A stretch of DNA of 64,000 nt from Marivirga arenosa (GTDB lineage: Bacteria; Bacteroidota; Bacteroidia; Cytophagales; Cyclobacteriaceae), in NCBI RefSeq assembly GCF_030503895.2, contig NZ_CP129970.2, forward strand, positions 3,209,001 to 3,273,000, in the 5' to 3' direction. A program made the position numbers and the translations under genes. Below are positions 26,620-36,592 of this stretch, one piece after another. Under the pieces are notes generated by a model that saw only the letters and a program-made list of their open reading frames with translations, ran no database searches and had not been told where the DNA came from. Every line of letters begins with the position of its first letter. The first letter of the stretch is position 1.

Positions 26620-29520
26620 TTAATACTTCAATATAAATTCTTGGAGATTATCTGATCTTTCCAATTCTAGCTTTTTTCTAAGTCTATAGCGAGCTATTTC
26701 AACTCCACGAACAGAGATGTTCAGTAAGTTTGCAATTTCCTTAGTACTTAAATTCATCCTTAGGTAAGCACTAAGTTTCATTTCTTGTGGGCTTAAATCA
26801 GGATAATCTTCCTTCCATCTTTTAATAAAATCTCCATGAACTTGATCAAAGTGGATTGAAAAGTGTTCCCAATCCTGATCTGCAGCAATATTTTTATCTA
26901 TATTTTGTATTACTTTATTGATTTCGTGTTTTACTTCTTGGTTCTTACTTCTTTTTGTGATGTTATTTAAATTGGCCTTAACGCTATTAATAAAGCTATT
27001 TTTATTTATTAGGTGCATAGTAGAAGTAGCCAATTCTTTATTTTTTAATTTAATCTCGGATTTGAGTTTTTCATTTTTAAGTTTCTCAAACTTTTCTTCT
27101 GATGTTTTTAATTCACTATCAATTCTGGTGATTTCTTTTTCTTTTTCTTCAGTTAGTATTTCAGTTTTCTTTTTATAGCGTAATTCAATAACATAGTAGG
27201 TTACTACTGCTAATATTAAAGCTATAAAAAAATAGAATCCATAGGCTATATTTGTTCTATACCAAGGAGGTAAAATGGTGAAATGAAAAGAAGCAAGCTT
27301 GCTGACTTGACCATAAATATTTTTAGCTCTTACGTGAAAAATATAATCTCCTTCTGGTAGGTTTGTATACTCTTTATCCGTTCTTTCAGTCCAATTACTA
27401 TATTCTTCCTCGCTATTTTCTAACCAATATTGATATTGGTTTTTAAATTTACCACTCATGTAGGGAGCACTATAAGCTAATCTAATTGAGTTATCTTTAA
27501 AAGGGATTTCAGTATCCTGATTTTGATAGTTAAATGATACTTTACCATTTTCAATATATCTTCCATAGGATATAATAGAATCATTGGAATTTGAAATTTC
27601 AATTTTAGTAAATATGGTATTGAAATCTACATCTTTTATTTTTTGAGCAGTATTATCAAATTGTATAAAACCTTCTTTTGCTGCATACAATACTTTATTA
27701 GCCTCTAAAGTTATAATATTTTGCAAGTCATCATTTAATAAATTTTCGAGCTCATTAAATACTGCAGTGTGTTTTATGTAATTACCATTCGTAGTTTTTT
27801 CTAACACTCCTGTTTCAGTTGTACTAACAAAGTATATATTTCCTATTGCATCTTCCGTAAAACTTATGAACTGAACATCGTCAGAAAAATAATTAGATAA
27901 GAACGAAGACTTTATAAAACGATCTTTATTTTTATCATATTTATAAAGACCGGCTACGGTAGAAAAGATTAGATTGTCATTTAAATCCCATACGTTATTT
28001 AGGATTTTTGCAGGTAACCCCTTTTCTTCTCCATAATAATTTGCTTCTACTGATTGAAGATCATTCGTAAGTTTTATTTTAAATACACCTTTATAGCCAT
28101 GTGTCATCCATATATTTCCATCTTGATCTTCTTCCATAACTCGAGATGATTCTTCAAATCCATCCAGCTTACGAATAAATTTTAATCCATCATTCGATTT
28201 CTTAAATAGAGATAGTCCTTTGTAATTACCCTGTAAAACATAATCAGGGTATTTTTCTAAATCTAATAATGTCCAGGTACCCTGAATGTTTGCTATTTTA
28301 TTAGCCTTACCATTTCTTATTCTGAAAGTACCAGCATGGTGTCCCATCAAAATTTCATTATTGATCTGTTGAACTTTATAAACTTGACCGCTTGTATTTT
28401 CAATCTTTTTGAAAGATGTGTTTTGTGCTTTTATATTTTTATAATATAGGCCATTATTTGTTCCTAGATAAAGAGTGTCATTAAATAATAAGGCATCATA
28501 TCCTGTACCTGGCAGGCCTGTTTGTTCGTTTAAATGCTTAAATGGTGAGTTTAATGCTATTGACGAGATTCCATTATTGTGACCTAACCACAAATTTCCT
28601 TGTATGTCTTCATAAATTGATAAAACGGTTCTATTCTCTATTCCCTTCCCTTTACTTAATTGTAATTCTATTTCACCGTTTTTATTTAATATGAAAAGTC
28701 CTTCGTTTTGTGTACCGATAGCTATTTTACCAGATTTAAGTCGTTTCATTTGATTTATATTGGCATTTTTAAACTTATCCTGGTTTTTAGGTTGCCATAC
28801 TGTAATCTGATTACCACTCTTTAAAAACATGCCATTTTTAAGTGTACTGATTAATAATTGATTATTATTGATAGCAATAATTCCACTTATGGTCATATTT
28901 TTAAAATAATGACCATAGGCAGTAGATTTAATATTGCCATTTGACATTACAGATAAGCCTTTACCATTTTGATTGAAATACAGTTCATGATTAACAAAGA
29001 AAAAGTTATCAGGATCTGAATCAGGATCAATTATCTGCTTGAGTTGACCATTAAGGTTAAATATAAAGATATCATCAAAGGTGCAGAATAATAGCTGATC
29101 ATTTTGTTTGAAAATTCTCCATGTTTCATCGAAGTCTCTTTTTTCACCTGGAATACTATCTGCAAGACTTACAAACCTTAATTTTCCTTTGCCATTTGGA
29201 ATGTAATATCCAAAATCACCTTGAGATGCTATATATATTTTACCGTCTGTATCGACATATACATCTCTACATTTTGTACCGCTTTCTAACTCATATTTAT
29301 TCCAATTGGTGCCATCAAACTCTAATAGCCCAAAATTATTAGCTACATATAGTAAACCATCCGTACTCTGTGTGATTTTCCAGTTCTGTATACCTCCGTG
29401 ATAGTCCTGACTTGAGTAGTATTTATAAAAAGGATAGCCAATTGATTGAGCATAGATAGAGACTACACCTATTAAGGTGAAAATAGACGTTAAGAAAAAC
29501 CTTTTATTGGGGTGAATCAT
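26620..29520 (-). CDS. Membrane-spanning propeller/Y_Y_Y sensor with cytoplasmic LuxR-type DNA-binding domain
   Basis: A 966-residue one-piece sensor-regulator. Order: signal peptide (ends SIYAQ), two-component-regulator propeller repeats in the periplasm (about 30-660; blades such as GNLWLGHNNGIS and GNIWMTHGYKG), a Y_Y_Y domain (about 690-755), one membrane helix (about 760-783, YGFYFFIALILAVV), a cytoplasmic coiled coil (about 785-850) and a LuxR-type helix-turn-helix in the last 60 residues (LSPQEMKLSAYLR, then STKEIANLLNISVRGVEIAR). It has no kinase or receiver domain, so a periplasmic glycan signal would be passed straight to DNA. It is divergent from the beta-glucan locus and is its probable regulator. 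Confidence 0.9.
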   Translation of the reverse strand: MIHPNKRFFLTSIFTLIGVVSIYAQSIGYPFYKYYSSQDYHGGIQNWKITQSTDGLLYVANNFGLLEFDGTNWNKYELESGTKCRDVYVDTDGKIYIASQGDFGYYIPNGKGKLRFVSLADSIPGEKRDFDETWRIFKQNDQLLFCTFDDIFIFNLNGQLKQIIDPDSDPDNFFFVNHELYFNQNGKGLSVMSNGNIKSTAYGHYFKNMTISGIIAINNNQLLISTLKNGMFLKSGNQITVWQPKNQDKFKNANINQMKRLKSGKIAIGTQNEGLFILNKNGEIELQLSKGKGIENRTVLSIYEDIQGNLWLGHNNGISSIALNSPFKHLNEQTGLPGTGYDALLFNDTLYLGTNNGLYYKNIKAQNTSFKKIENTSGQVYKVQQINNEILMGHHAGTFRIRNGKANKIANIQGTWTLLDLEKYPDYVLQGNYKGLSLFKKSNDGLKFIRKLDGFEESSRVMEEDQDGNIWMTHGYKGVFKIKLTNDLQSVEANYYGEEKGLPAKILNNVWDLNDNLIFSTVAGLYKYDKNKDRFIKSSFLSNYFSDDVQFISFTEDAIGNIYFVSTTETGVLEKTTNGNYIKHTAVFNELENLLNDDLQNIITLEANKVLYAAKEGFIQFDNTAQKIKDVDFNTIFTKIEISNSNDSIISYGRYIENGKVSFNYQNQDTEIPFKDNSIRLAYSAPYMSGKFKNQYQYWLENSEEEYSNWTERTDKEYTNLPEGDYIFHVRAKNIYGQVSKLASFHFTILPPWYRTNIAYGFYFFIALILAVVTYYVIELRYKKKTEILTEEKEKEITRIDSELKTSEEKFEKLKNEKLKSEIKLKNKELATSTMHLINKNSFINSVKANLNNITKRSKNQEVKHEINKVIQNIDKNIAADQDWEHFSIHFDQVHGDFIKRWKEDYPDLSPQEMKLSAYLRMNLSTKEIANLLNISVRGVEIARYRLRKKLELERSDNLQEFILKY

Positions 29521-29576
29521 ATGGTAATTATTTGACTACAATTTAACAATAAATGATAATTCTGTAGTAGTTATTG

Positions 29577-29584
29577 CAAATATA
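29577..29584 (-). promoter_or_regulatory. Probable -7 promoter element of the sensor-regulator gene
   Basis: On the minus strand TATATTTG matches TAnnTTTG exactly, about 57 bases before the ATG at 29520. An upstream TTTT stretch about 19 bases further could act as a weak -33 element. The rest of the 287-base gap to SusC shows no exact promoter box on the plus strand. Confidence 0.45.
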
Positions 29585-29807
29585 GTGTAGAAATAAACCA
29601 GCTTAAAATTAAAAATAATATGTGCTTTAAAATGATTAGAATGGCCATTATAAAAATATTTGTATAGGTTTTGAGAAGTAACAATTAGTATGTTGATGTA
29701 TTTATGATGTATTATTTTAATTGCCTTCATTAGCATTTTCTTGGTCATTTGGTAATGTCTTGATGTGAAGGCATAATTAAAACTAATTGAAACTAAATAA
29801 TACTATT

Positions 29808-32800
29808 ATGAAACAATATCTACTGATGCTGGTGCTCTTATTTACTAGCTACTTTTCCTATTCTCAGGATAGAACAGTTACTGGTACAGTAACAGATGAA
29901 TCGAGCACACCTATGCCTGGAGTCAATATTTTGATCAAAGGAACTTCAAATGGTACTACAACAGATTATGAAGGAAACTTCAAAATTAGTGTAGAGCCCG
30001 ATGATGTTTTAAGGTTTAGTTTTATTGGATATAAAGCGGAAGATGTTCCTGTAAATGGCAGATCGATTATTGATTTACAGTTAAAACCAAATTTTGAATC
30101 CTTAAGTGAGGTTGTCGTAGTTGGATATGGTAGTACTTCCAAAAAGGAATTAACTGGTGCTACAGCTCAAGTTGATGGAGATGCAATTGAAGAAAGAAAT
30201 GTACCTAGAGTTGACCAGGCATTACAAGGTCAATTAGCAGGTGTAAATGTTTCTACAAATTCAGGAGCACCAGGAGGTTCATCTAATATAAATATTAGAG
30301 GGATTTCAACTAATGGAAACAGTTCGCCATTAATTGTAGTAGATGGAATAATATATGAAGCGGATGGCTTAAATGCTTTAAACCCTAATGATATAGAATC
30401 AATTAACGTGCTTAAAGATGGTACCGCTGGTATTTATGGAGTTAGAGCTGCAAATGGAGTTATCATTATTGAAACTAAAAAAGGTAAAAAGAACTCTAAA
30501 CCTACTTTAAGTTTAAGTGGATATTATGGTGTTCAACGTACTGCAAAGAAATTAGACTTGCTTAATGCGACTGAATATGCTACCCTTAAAAATGAAGCCT
30601 TTGTGGCAGGTAACCAAGCCCCACCTTTTAACAACACAAATTTAGGTGAAGGGACTGATTGGCAAGATTTAATTTTTAGGGATGCTCCAATTCAAAATTA
30701 CAATTTAAGTGTAAGTGGTGGAACTGAAAAAACTACTTATAATATAGGAGGTTCATATTTCGGTCAGGAAGGTATTGTTGGTGGTGAGAAAGCATTTTTT
30801 GAAAGATATAATGGAAGAATAAATTTCACAACAGAAATTCTTCCCAAACTAAAATTAACAAATGTATTATTATACACCAATGAGTTTAGCAGAAGTATAC
30901 CACAAGGGGGTATAGGATCAGTTTTATATAATGCTACGAATGCATATCCAACTGAACCATTACGCACAGATGGTCGATATTCTTATTTAATTAACGTAGC
31001 TGATATTATAAATCCGGTAGCACAATTAGAGAATACTTTTAATGAATCTAGAGTTAATAAAATTGTCGGAAAACAGGAGTTATCATATGATATTTTAGAT
31101 AACCTATCGGTAAATGGAAGAGCTGCTTACACCTACTCATTGGTTGATTATAAACAATTTAACCCGCTTGTATGGTATGGGAATGGTAAAAATCAAAATA
31201 CTGCCATTAATGCAAACCTAGATCCACAAACTACTCTAATTGGAGATGAAGTAGGTGGTTTGTTACTTGAAAGAGGTGCAAATGTTACGGAATCAAGAAC
31301 AACTTACTTAGATTATTTATTTGAGGGCTTTGTAAATTATGAAGAGGAAATAGCTGATTTACATAATGTTAAATCAACATTGGGTGTTTCATATAATGAA
31401 ACTTCTTTCCAGTCACTTTCTGGAACTGCATTTAATATTCCTAATAACTCAATTGATCTTGCTGATATATCAACTAATCAAGCAGTAAGTGGTTATTTGA
31501 ATCAAGTGTCATCAAACCAAAATGTTGATAGGTTGAGTTCTATTTTTCTTAGAGGTGAATACGATTATAGTAAAAGGTATTTATTCTCAGGTGTAGTTAG
31601 AAGAGATGGTTCAACTAGATTTGGTGCTAATAATAGATTTGGTCTGTTTGGTTCACTATCTGGAGCTTGGGTTATATCTGATGAGAGTTTTTATAATATA
31701 GATGCTATTGAGTTCGCCAAATTGAGAGTAAGTCACGGGTGGTCTGGAAATGATAGAATTGCATCTTACGTTTACAGAGCTAATCTTGGTGGCGAAGCGC
31801 AATATGTATTTGATAATACTATTGTCAATGGTGTGGCTATTGGAATTGCACCAAACCCTAGTCTTCAGTGGGAATCAACTCAGCAGACAAATGTTGGAAT
31901 TGATCTGTCACTATTTCAAAGTTTAGATGTGGGAGCAAATTACTTCCTGAAATCCACAGAAAATCTGTTGATTCAAGCTCAAGCGTCTGCTATTTTAGGT
32001 ACTTATGGTGCTGGAAGTGCACCACCATTCGTGAATGCAGGCACCGTTCAGAATCAAGGGGTAGAAGTTGATTTAAATTACGAACTAGAGCCATTTGATG
32101 ATTTTAACCTAAGACTAAACTATAACATCACTTATCTTCAAAATGAAGTTACAAATTTGCCTTCCGGAACAGATTTTATACCGGGTGTAGGATTTAGTGT
32201 AGGAGGCAATACTGCCACCAGATTTGAAGAAGGATTTCCTATTGGATATTTTATAGGTTTTGAAACTGATGGAGTATGGCAGACTGCTGAAGAAATTGCT
32301 TCTAGTTCTGTTCAACAACCTGGCGCACAGCCTGGTGACTTAAAATTTGTTGATCAGAATGGTGATGGAGTAATCAGCTTTGGAGATGATTCCGACAGAA
32401 CCATGATTGGTTCACCCAACCCTGATTTCATCATGGGACTAAACATTAATGCTAATTATAAAGGCTTTGATCTTACAGCCAGTATCACCTCTGTTATTGG
32501 CAATGAAATTATTAGAAATTATGAAAGACAGCAACCTTACGCTAATCAGTTAGCCTATAATATCAACAGATGGACGGGAGCTGGATCAACTAATGAGTAT
32601 CCAAGATTAACAACAGGATCAACTAGAAACACTGAATTTTCAGATTTCTATGTTGAGGATGGTTCATTTGCTAGAGTTAGAAACATTCAAATTGGATATA
32701 ATTTACCGAAGAGTATTTGTGAAAGTCTTAATATGACAAGTGCTAGAATTTACATTGGATCAATCAATCCATTTACACTTACTAAATATATGGGATATGA

Positions 32801-32900
32801 TCCAGATATCAGCTCTACTAATCCATTAGCAAGAGGAGTTGATTTCGGTCAGTATCCGCAGGCTAAATCATTAATGGGTGGTTTTAATATTAAATTTTAA
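29808..32900 (+). CDS. SusC/RagA-family TonB-dependent receptor of the beta-glucan locus
   Basis: A complete receptor of 1030 residues from ATG 29808. A TTG at 29787 is in frame but would only lengthen the signal. Order: signal peptide (ends SYFSYSQ), carboxypeptidase-like regulatory domain (about 22-100, VTGTVTDESSTPMPGVNI and YEGNFKI), the SusC linker SLSEVVVVGYG, the plug (about 115-225, with NIRGISTNGNSSPLIVVDG and the GTAGIYGVRAANGVIII block), then a barrel ending GGFNIKF. With the SusD and surface glucanases behind it, beta-1,3-glucan (laminarin) oligosaccharide is the likely cargo (context inference). Confidence 0.96.
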   Translation: MKQYLLMLVLLFTSYFSYSQDRTVTGTVTDESSTPMPGVNILIKGTSNGTTTDYEGNFKISVEPDDVLRFSFIGYKAEDVPVNGRSIIDLQLKPNFESLSEVVVVGYGSTSKKELTGATAQVDGDAIEERNVPRVDQALQGQLAGVNVSTNSGAPGGSSNINIRGISTNGNSSPLIVVDGIIYEADGLNALNPNDIESINVLKDGTAGIYGVRAANGVIIIETKKGKKNSKPTLSLSGYYGVQRTAKKLDLLNATEYATLKNEAFVAGNQAPPFNNTNLGEGTDWQDLIFRDAPIQNYNLSVSGGTEKTTYNIGGSYFGQEGIVGGEKAFFERYNGRINFTTEILPKLKLTNVLLYTNEFSRSIPQGGIGSVLYNATNAYPTEPLRTDGRYSYLINVADIINPVAQLENTFNESRVNKIVGKQELSYDILDNLSVNGRAAYTYSLVDYKQFNPLVWYGNGKNQNTAINANLDPQTTLIGDEVGGLLLERGANVTESRTTYLDYLFEGFVNYEEEIADLHNVKSTLGVSYNETSFQSLSGTAFNIPNNSIDLADISTNQAVSGYLNQVSSNQNVDRLSSIFLRGEYDYSKRYLFSGVVRRDGSTRFGANNRFGLFGSLSGAWVISDESFYNIDAIEFAKLRVSHGWSGNDRIASYVYRANLGGEAQYVFDNTIVNGVAIGIAPNPSLQWESTQQTNVGIDLSLFQSLDVGANYFLKSTENLLIQAQASAILGTYGAGSAPPFVNAGTVQNQGVEVDLNYELEPFDDFNLRLNYNITYLQNEVTNLPSGTDFIPGVGFSVGGNTATRFEEGFPIGYFIGFETDGVWQTAEEIASSSVQQPGAQPGDLKFVDQNGDGVISFGDDSDRTMIGSPNPDFIMGLNINANYKGFDLTASITSVIGNEIIRNYERQQPYANQLAYNINRWTGAGSTNEYPRLTTGSTRNTEFSDFYVEDGSFARVRNIQIGYNLPKSICESLNMTSARIYIGSINPFTLTKYMGYDPDISSTNPLARGVDFGQYPQAKSLMGGFNIKF

Positions 32901-32911
32901 AAGTAATTGCC

Positions 32912-34408
32912 ATGAAAATATATAATAAAATAACTGGTCTATTTATACTACTAATTGGTAGTATAATGTTAAACTCTTGCGATGAGAATCTAGATTTAGA
33001 TCCATTATATTCACAAGATGCAGAATCATATTTTAATACTCCTGCAGATTATGAAAGAGCATTAGTAGGTGCTTATGATTTAATGCAAACATCTTATTTA
33101 AATCTTTGGATTGGAGAAATTGCATCAGATAATGCTATTGCCGGTGGTGAAAGTGTTAATGATACTCAAGGATTACATGAGATTGAATCCATGAACCACA
33201 ATGCTATTAATAATGAATTAAGAAGTGTTTTTCAGTTCAATTATGCCGGAATAACAAGAACTAACTATTTATTCATTAACAAGGATAATATAGATTTTAA
33301 TGGGAAAGAAGCCTTATTTGGTGAAGCACACTTTTTAAGAGCATATTATTACTTTCAATTAGTTAAATACTTTGGTGATGTACCTTTGGTTATTGACAAA
33401 TTTTTAGGTGCTGATGAGGTAAATAGTATAGAACGCAGTCCAGCATCTGAAGTATATGCACAAATCGAATCTGATTTAATTCAAGCATCAGAGGTTTTAG
33501 ATTGGACAGTATCTGTAGAAGGTAAAGTTACTAAAGGTGCTGCCCTAGGTTTATTAGGTAGAGTTTATTTGTATCAAGATAAATTTGCTGAAGCAGCTGC
33601 AGTATTAGAACAAATCATTGATGAAGGACCATACAGTTTAATTTCTGTGGCTTCTAGCGAGGAATATGCTAGTTTATTTAGTGTATCCGAGGAAGGGAAT
33701 TCAGAATCAGTATTTGAAATTCAATATTCAGGGCAAGAAGGTGGATCATACGGATGTTTGGTTTGCCTGGAAGGATTTGCCGCAGTAGGGTTTCAAGGAA
33801 TCAGACAATATGAAGGACCTGTTTATGGTGACGGCAATAGTTATAACCTTCCAACTGAGGATTTATATAATGCATTTAGTTTAACAGATATAAGAAGAGA
33901 CGGAAGTGTGTTAAATCTCGATGAGTTTATAAACGCACAGCCAAATGCGGCTGACATTTCTTACGCTATTGGTGGCGGTGGTCATACTGGCTTTTACAAT
34001 AACAAATACATAAAAAGACAAGATGAATTGGGATTGCCAGATACAGATTTAACAAGCCCTGTTAATTACAGATTAATTCGATTATCGGATGTTTATTTAA
34101 TGGCTGCAGAAGCATTAAATCGAAGTGGTGCTAATGATGCAAAAGCCTTAGAATATTTAAATGCTGTCAGAGAAAGAGTAGGAATGCCAGCCTTAAGTTT
34201 GAGTGGTAGCGCATTAACTGAAGCAATATGGGCTGAAAGAAGGCTTGAATTAGCCGGTGAGGGCTTCAGATTCTGGGATTTAGTTCGAACAGGTAAGGCT
34301 GCTGAAGAAATTGAAGGGTTTACTGCTGGTAAGAATGAGTTATTCCCGATACCTCAAATTGAAATCGATCTAGCAGGTGGAAATTGGACTCAAAACCCTA
34401 ATTATTAA
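32912..34408 (+). CDS. SusD/RagB-family glycan-binding lipoprotein of the beta-glucan locus
   Basis: A 498-residue lipoprotein with Cys23 at the end of IMLNSC. SusD features in order: PADYERALVGAYDLM near the N-terminus, FLRAYYYFQLVKYFGDVPLV in the TPR part, YLMAAEALNRSG, YLNAVRERVG, ERRLELAGEGFRFWDLVRTG and the final LFPIP with NPNY. It follows SusC by 11 bases. It is expected at the cell surface, where it captures the glucan and closes the SusC channel. Confidence 0.97.
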   Translation: MKIYNKITGLFILLIGSIMLNSCDENLDLDPLYSQDAESYFNTPADYERALVGAYDLMQTSYLNLWIGEIASDNAIAGGESVNDTQGLHEIESMNHNAINNELRSVFQFNYAGITRTNYLFINKDNIDFNGKEALFGEAHFLRAYYYFQLVKYFGDVPLVIDKFLGADEVNSIERSPASEVYAQIESDLIQASEVLDWTVSVEGKVTKGAALGLLGRVYLYQDKFAEAAAVLEQIIDEGPYSLISVASSEEYASLFSVSEEGNSESVFEIQYSGQEGGSYGCLVCLEGFAAVGFQGIRQYEGPVYGDGNSYNLPTEDLYNAFSLTDIRRDGSVLNLDEFINAQPNAADISYAIGGGGHTGFYNNKYIKRQDELGLPDTDLTSPVNYRLIRLSDVYLMAAEALNRSGANDAKALEYLNAVRERVGMPALSLSGSALTEAIWAERRLELAGEGFRFWDLVRTGKAAEEIEGFTAGKNELFPIPQIEIDLAGGNWTQNPNY

Positions 34409-34429
34409 AAAGAAATAAATCATAAAATT

Positions 34430-36532
34430 ATGAAAAAATATATTTTCAATTTATTCATTCTCTCGTTGCTTTTTGCTTTTACAGCATGTGATGAGGAGTT
34501 TGTGCTTGAAGAAGCACCTACAGCTGAAGAAGCTAGCTTTGATGTTGCTACTTCTTCAAAAGGCGAGAATTATGTGGTGTTTACTAATAATTCTGGTGGA
34601 TTTATTAAAAAATGGGATTTTGGAAATGGCGCGAGTGCTGAAGGAAGTGAAGTAGAAGCATATTTCCCTTTTGAAGGTCAGTATGAAGTGACTCTAACTG
34701 TATACGCAGAAGGTGGCTCTGTGAGTTCTTCACAAACTGTAGATATAACTACTACAGATCCTACAATTTGTAATGTTGAATTCTTAGAATTGTTAACCGG
34801 TGGATGCGATCAAACTGAAGGTAAAACCTGGGTAATTGATGCAGAAAGATCTGGTCATTTTGGTGTAGGTCCTCCAAATGCAGCAGGACCGGATTTCTAT
34901 GCTGCTGGTGCTAATGAAAAAGAAGGGGGTGGAATGTATAATGATGAATACACCTTCATTCTTAATCAGTACCAATTTGTACAGGAAACAAATGGAGATA
35001 TATATTTAAATCCAGCACAAGAAAGTAATTTTCCTGGTGCCTTCGAACCATCAGTTGGTGATAGAAAAGCACCCTATGAAGCGCCTGAGAATATTAATTT
35101 CTCTATCTCAGAAAATACTGAAGGACAAGCTGTTATAAGTTTTAATAATAACGGATTTATAGGTTATAATACAGGAGTTAATACCTATACAATTCTTTCT
35201 ATTTCAGAGAATGAAATGTTTATAAGGTTTGATGATGCTGCTACTCCTGATTTATCCTGGTTTCATAGATTAATTAGAAAAGGCTATGCTCCAATAGAAG
35301 CAGGCTTCTCTGTAGAAACTTCAGAATTAACAGCAACATTTACTAATACTAGTTTAAATGCTGAGTCATATTCTTGGGATTTTGGTGACGGGTCAACCAG
35401 TGTTGAGGAAAGTCCAATACATACTTATGCACAAGATGGTACTTACGAAGTAACATTAACTGTTACAGCTCCTGGACAATCAGCTGAAATTACGCAAGAA
35501 GTTTCGGTTTCCGCAGCACCTAAAGTTTTACCATTTACATTTGAGGAAAATGATACGCAATTTGGAACATTTGGAGGAACTGTATTTAATGTAATAGATA
35601 ATCCGGATCCGTCAGGAGCAAATACATCAGCACGAGTGGGAGAGTTTGTTAAAGGAACCGAGTTTTCATTTGCTGGTTTAGCGCTATTATTAGATGAAGC
35701 TGTTGATTTTAGTGAAAACACTACCTTATCAATGAAGATATGGTCACCAGTTGCAACAAATGCAATTCTTAAATTAGAAGCTGCAGGTGATCCAGATACA
35801 TTTACAGAACAAAATGTTAGCATTCCTGCAGCAAATGAATGGGTTGAATTAACATTCGATTTTACTGGTGCTCAGAATAATTTAAGAAACCTAGTGATTT
35901 TTGCTGATACCGATAATAACAATGGAGGTACTTTCTACATAGATGATATAGCTTTTGCAACTGAATCAGCTGATGCAATTACATTAGATTTATTAACTGG
36001 CGAAAATGGAAAGGCATGGATGTTGAAGCCAGGTCCAGGATCATTTGGAGTTGGTCCAGCGAAAGGTAGTGACGAATTCTACCCTAATGGAGCTGATATA
36101 TCAGGTGAAAGACCATGTTTATTTAATGATTTATTCATTTTTAAAACTGGCGGGCAGTATGAGTATGATACACAGGGTGATATTTTTGCAGAGCCATACA
36201 TGGGATTAGATGCAGGTTGTACTGATGATACAGCTTTAGAAGGTACAGATGCAGCTGCGTGGGGACCAGGTAAGCATTCTTTTTCTCTTACTCCGGCAAC
36301 TGACATCGATCCTGCTTACATAACAGTTAGAGGAACTGGTGCTTTTATCGCACTACCTAAAGCCTATAATGGAGGCGAATATGGTTCTGCACCACCAAAT
36401 ATGGACGCTACAGTGAAATATGAAGTTTTAGATTACTTTAAAAATGCTTCTGGTGAGGAATTATCTTTAACAATAGATGTATCAGGTGATGGTTCAGCAT
36501 TTTGGAATTTTGTTTTAGTACCGGCCAATTAA
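34430..36532 (+). CDS. PKD-domain surface lipoprotein with a duplicated domain (probable glucan-binding protein)
   Basis: A 700-residue lipoprotein (signal LLFAFTAC, Cys20). Order: PKD domain 1 (about 35-108, KWDFGNGASAEGSE), a domain of about 170 residues (about 118-285) starting near GKTWVIDAERSGHFGVGP, PKD domain 2 (about 288-363, SWDFGDGSTSVEESP), a jelly-roll, CBM-like region (about 365-510, ending FYIDDIAFA), then a second copy of the first large domain (about 515-700; GKAWMLKPGPGSFGVGP). No catalytic residues are recognised. Its place after SusD and before GH16 is that of SusE-like surface glycan-binding proteins, so binding of beta-glucan is the likely job (inference). Confidence 0.85.
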   Translation: MKKYIFNLFILSLLFAFTACDEEFVLEEAPTAEEASFDVATSSKGENYVVFTNNSGGFIKKWDFGNGASAEGSEVEAYFPFEGQYEVTLTVYAEGGSVSSSQTVDITTTDPTICNVEFLELLTGGCDQTEGKTWVIDAERSGHFGVGPPNAAGPDFYAAGANEKEGGGMYNDEYTFILNQYQFVQETNGDIYLNPAQESNFPGAFEPSVGDRKAPYEAPENINFSISENTEGQAVISFNNNGFIGYNTGVNTYTILSISENEMFIRFDDAATPDLSWFHRLIRKGYAPIEAGFSVETSELTATFTNTSLNAESYSWDFGDGSTSVEESPIHTYAQDGTYEVTLTVTAPGQSAEITQEVSVSAAPKVLPFTFEENDTQFGTFGGTVFNVIDNPDPSGANTSARVGEFVKGTEFSFAGLALLLDEAVDFSENTTLSMKIWSPVATNAILKLEAAGDPDTFTEQNVSIPAANEWVELTFDFTGAQNNLRNLVIFADTDNNNGGTFYIDDIAFATESADAITLDLLTGENGKAWMLKPGPGSFGVGPAKGSDEFYPNGADISGERPCLFNDLFIFKTGGQYEYDTQGDIFAEPYMGLDAGCTDDTALEGTDAAAWGPGKHSFSLTPATDIDPAYITVRGTGAFIALPKAYNGGEYGSAPPNMDATVKYEVLDYFKNASGEELSLTIDVSGDGSAFWNFVLVPAN

Positions 36533-36541
36533 AAAAAAATG

Positions 36542-36564
36542 GCAGGAGGTGAATTATCTCCTGC
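36542..36564 (+). terminator. Hairpin between the PKD lipoprotein and GH16 genes
   Basis: GCAGGAG (36542-36548) pairs perfectly with CTCCTGC (36558-36564) around a 9-base loop. A-run precedes it and T-rich but mixed sequence follows. It may be a leaky terminator or an RNA-processing/stability hairpin that lowers expression of the enzymes relative to SusCD. It also argues that GH16 translation starts after it, at 36593. Confidence 0.5.
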
Positions 36565-36592
36565 TTATTTTGATTTATATTCTAAAATCATA

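Noticed and set aside
29787-29807. TTG start for the second SusC
   Set aside because: The ATG at 29808 gives a normal signal peptide; the extra seven residues add nothing.
36539-36592. Upstream ATG for the GH16 gene
   Set aside because: It runs through a perfect hairpin and places the lipoprotein signal too far from the N-terminus.
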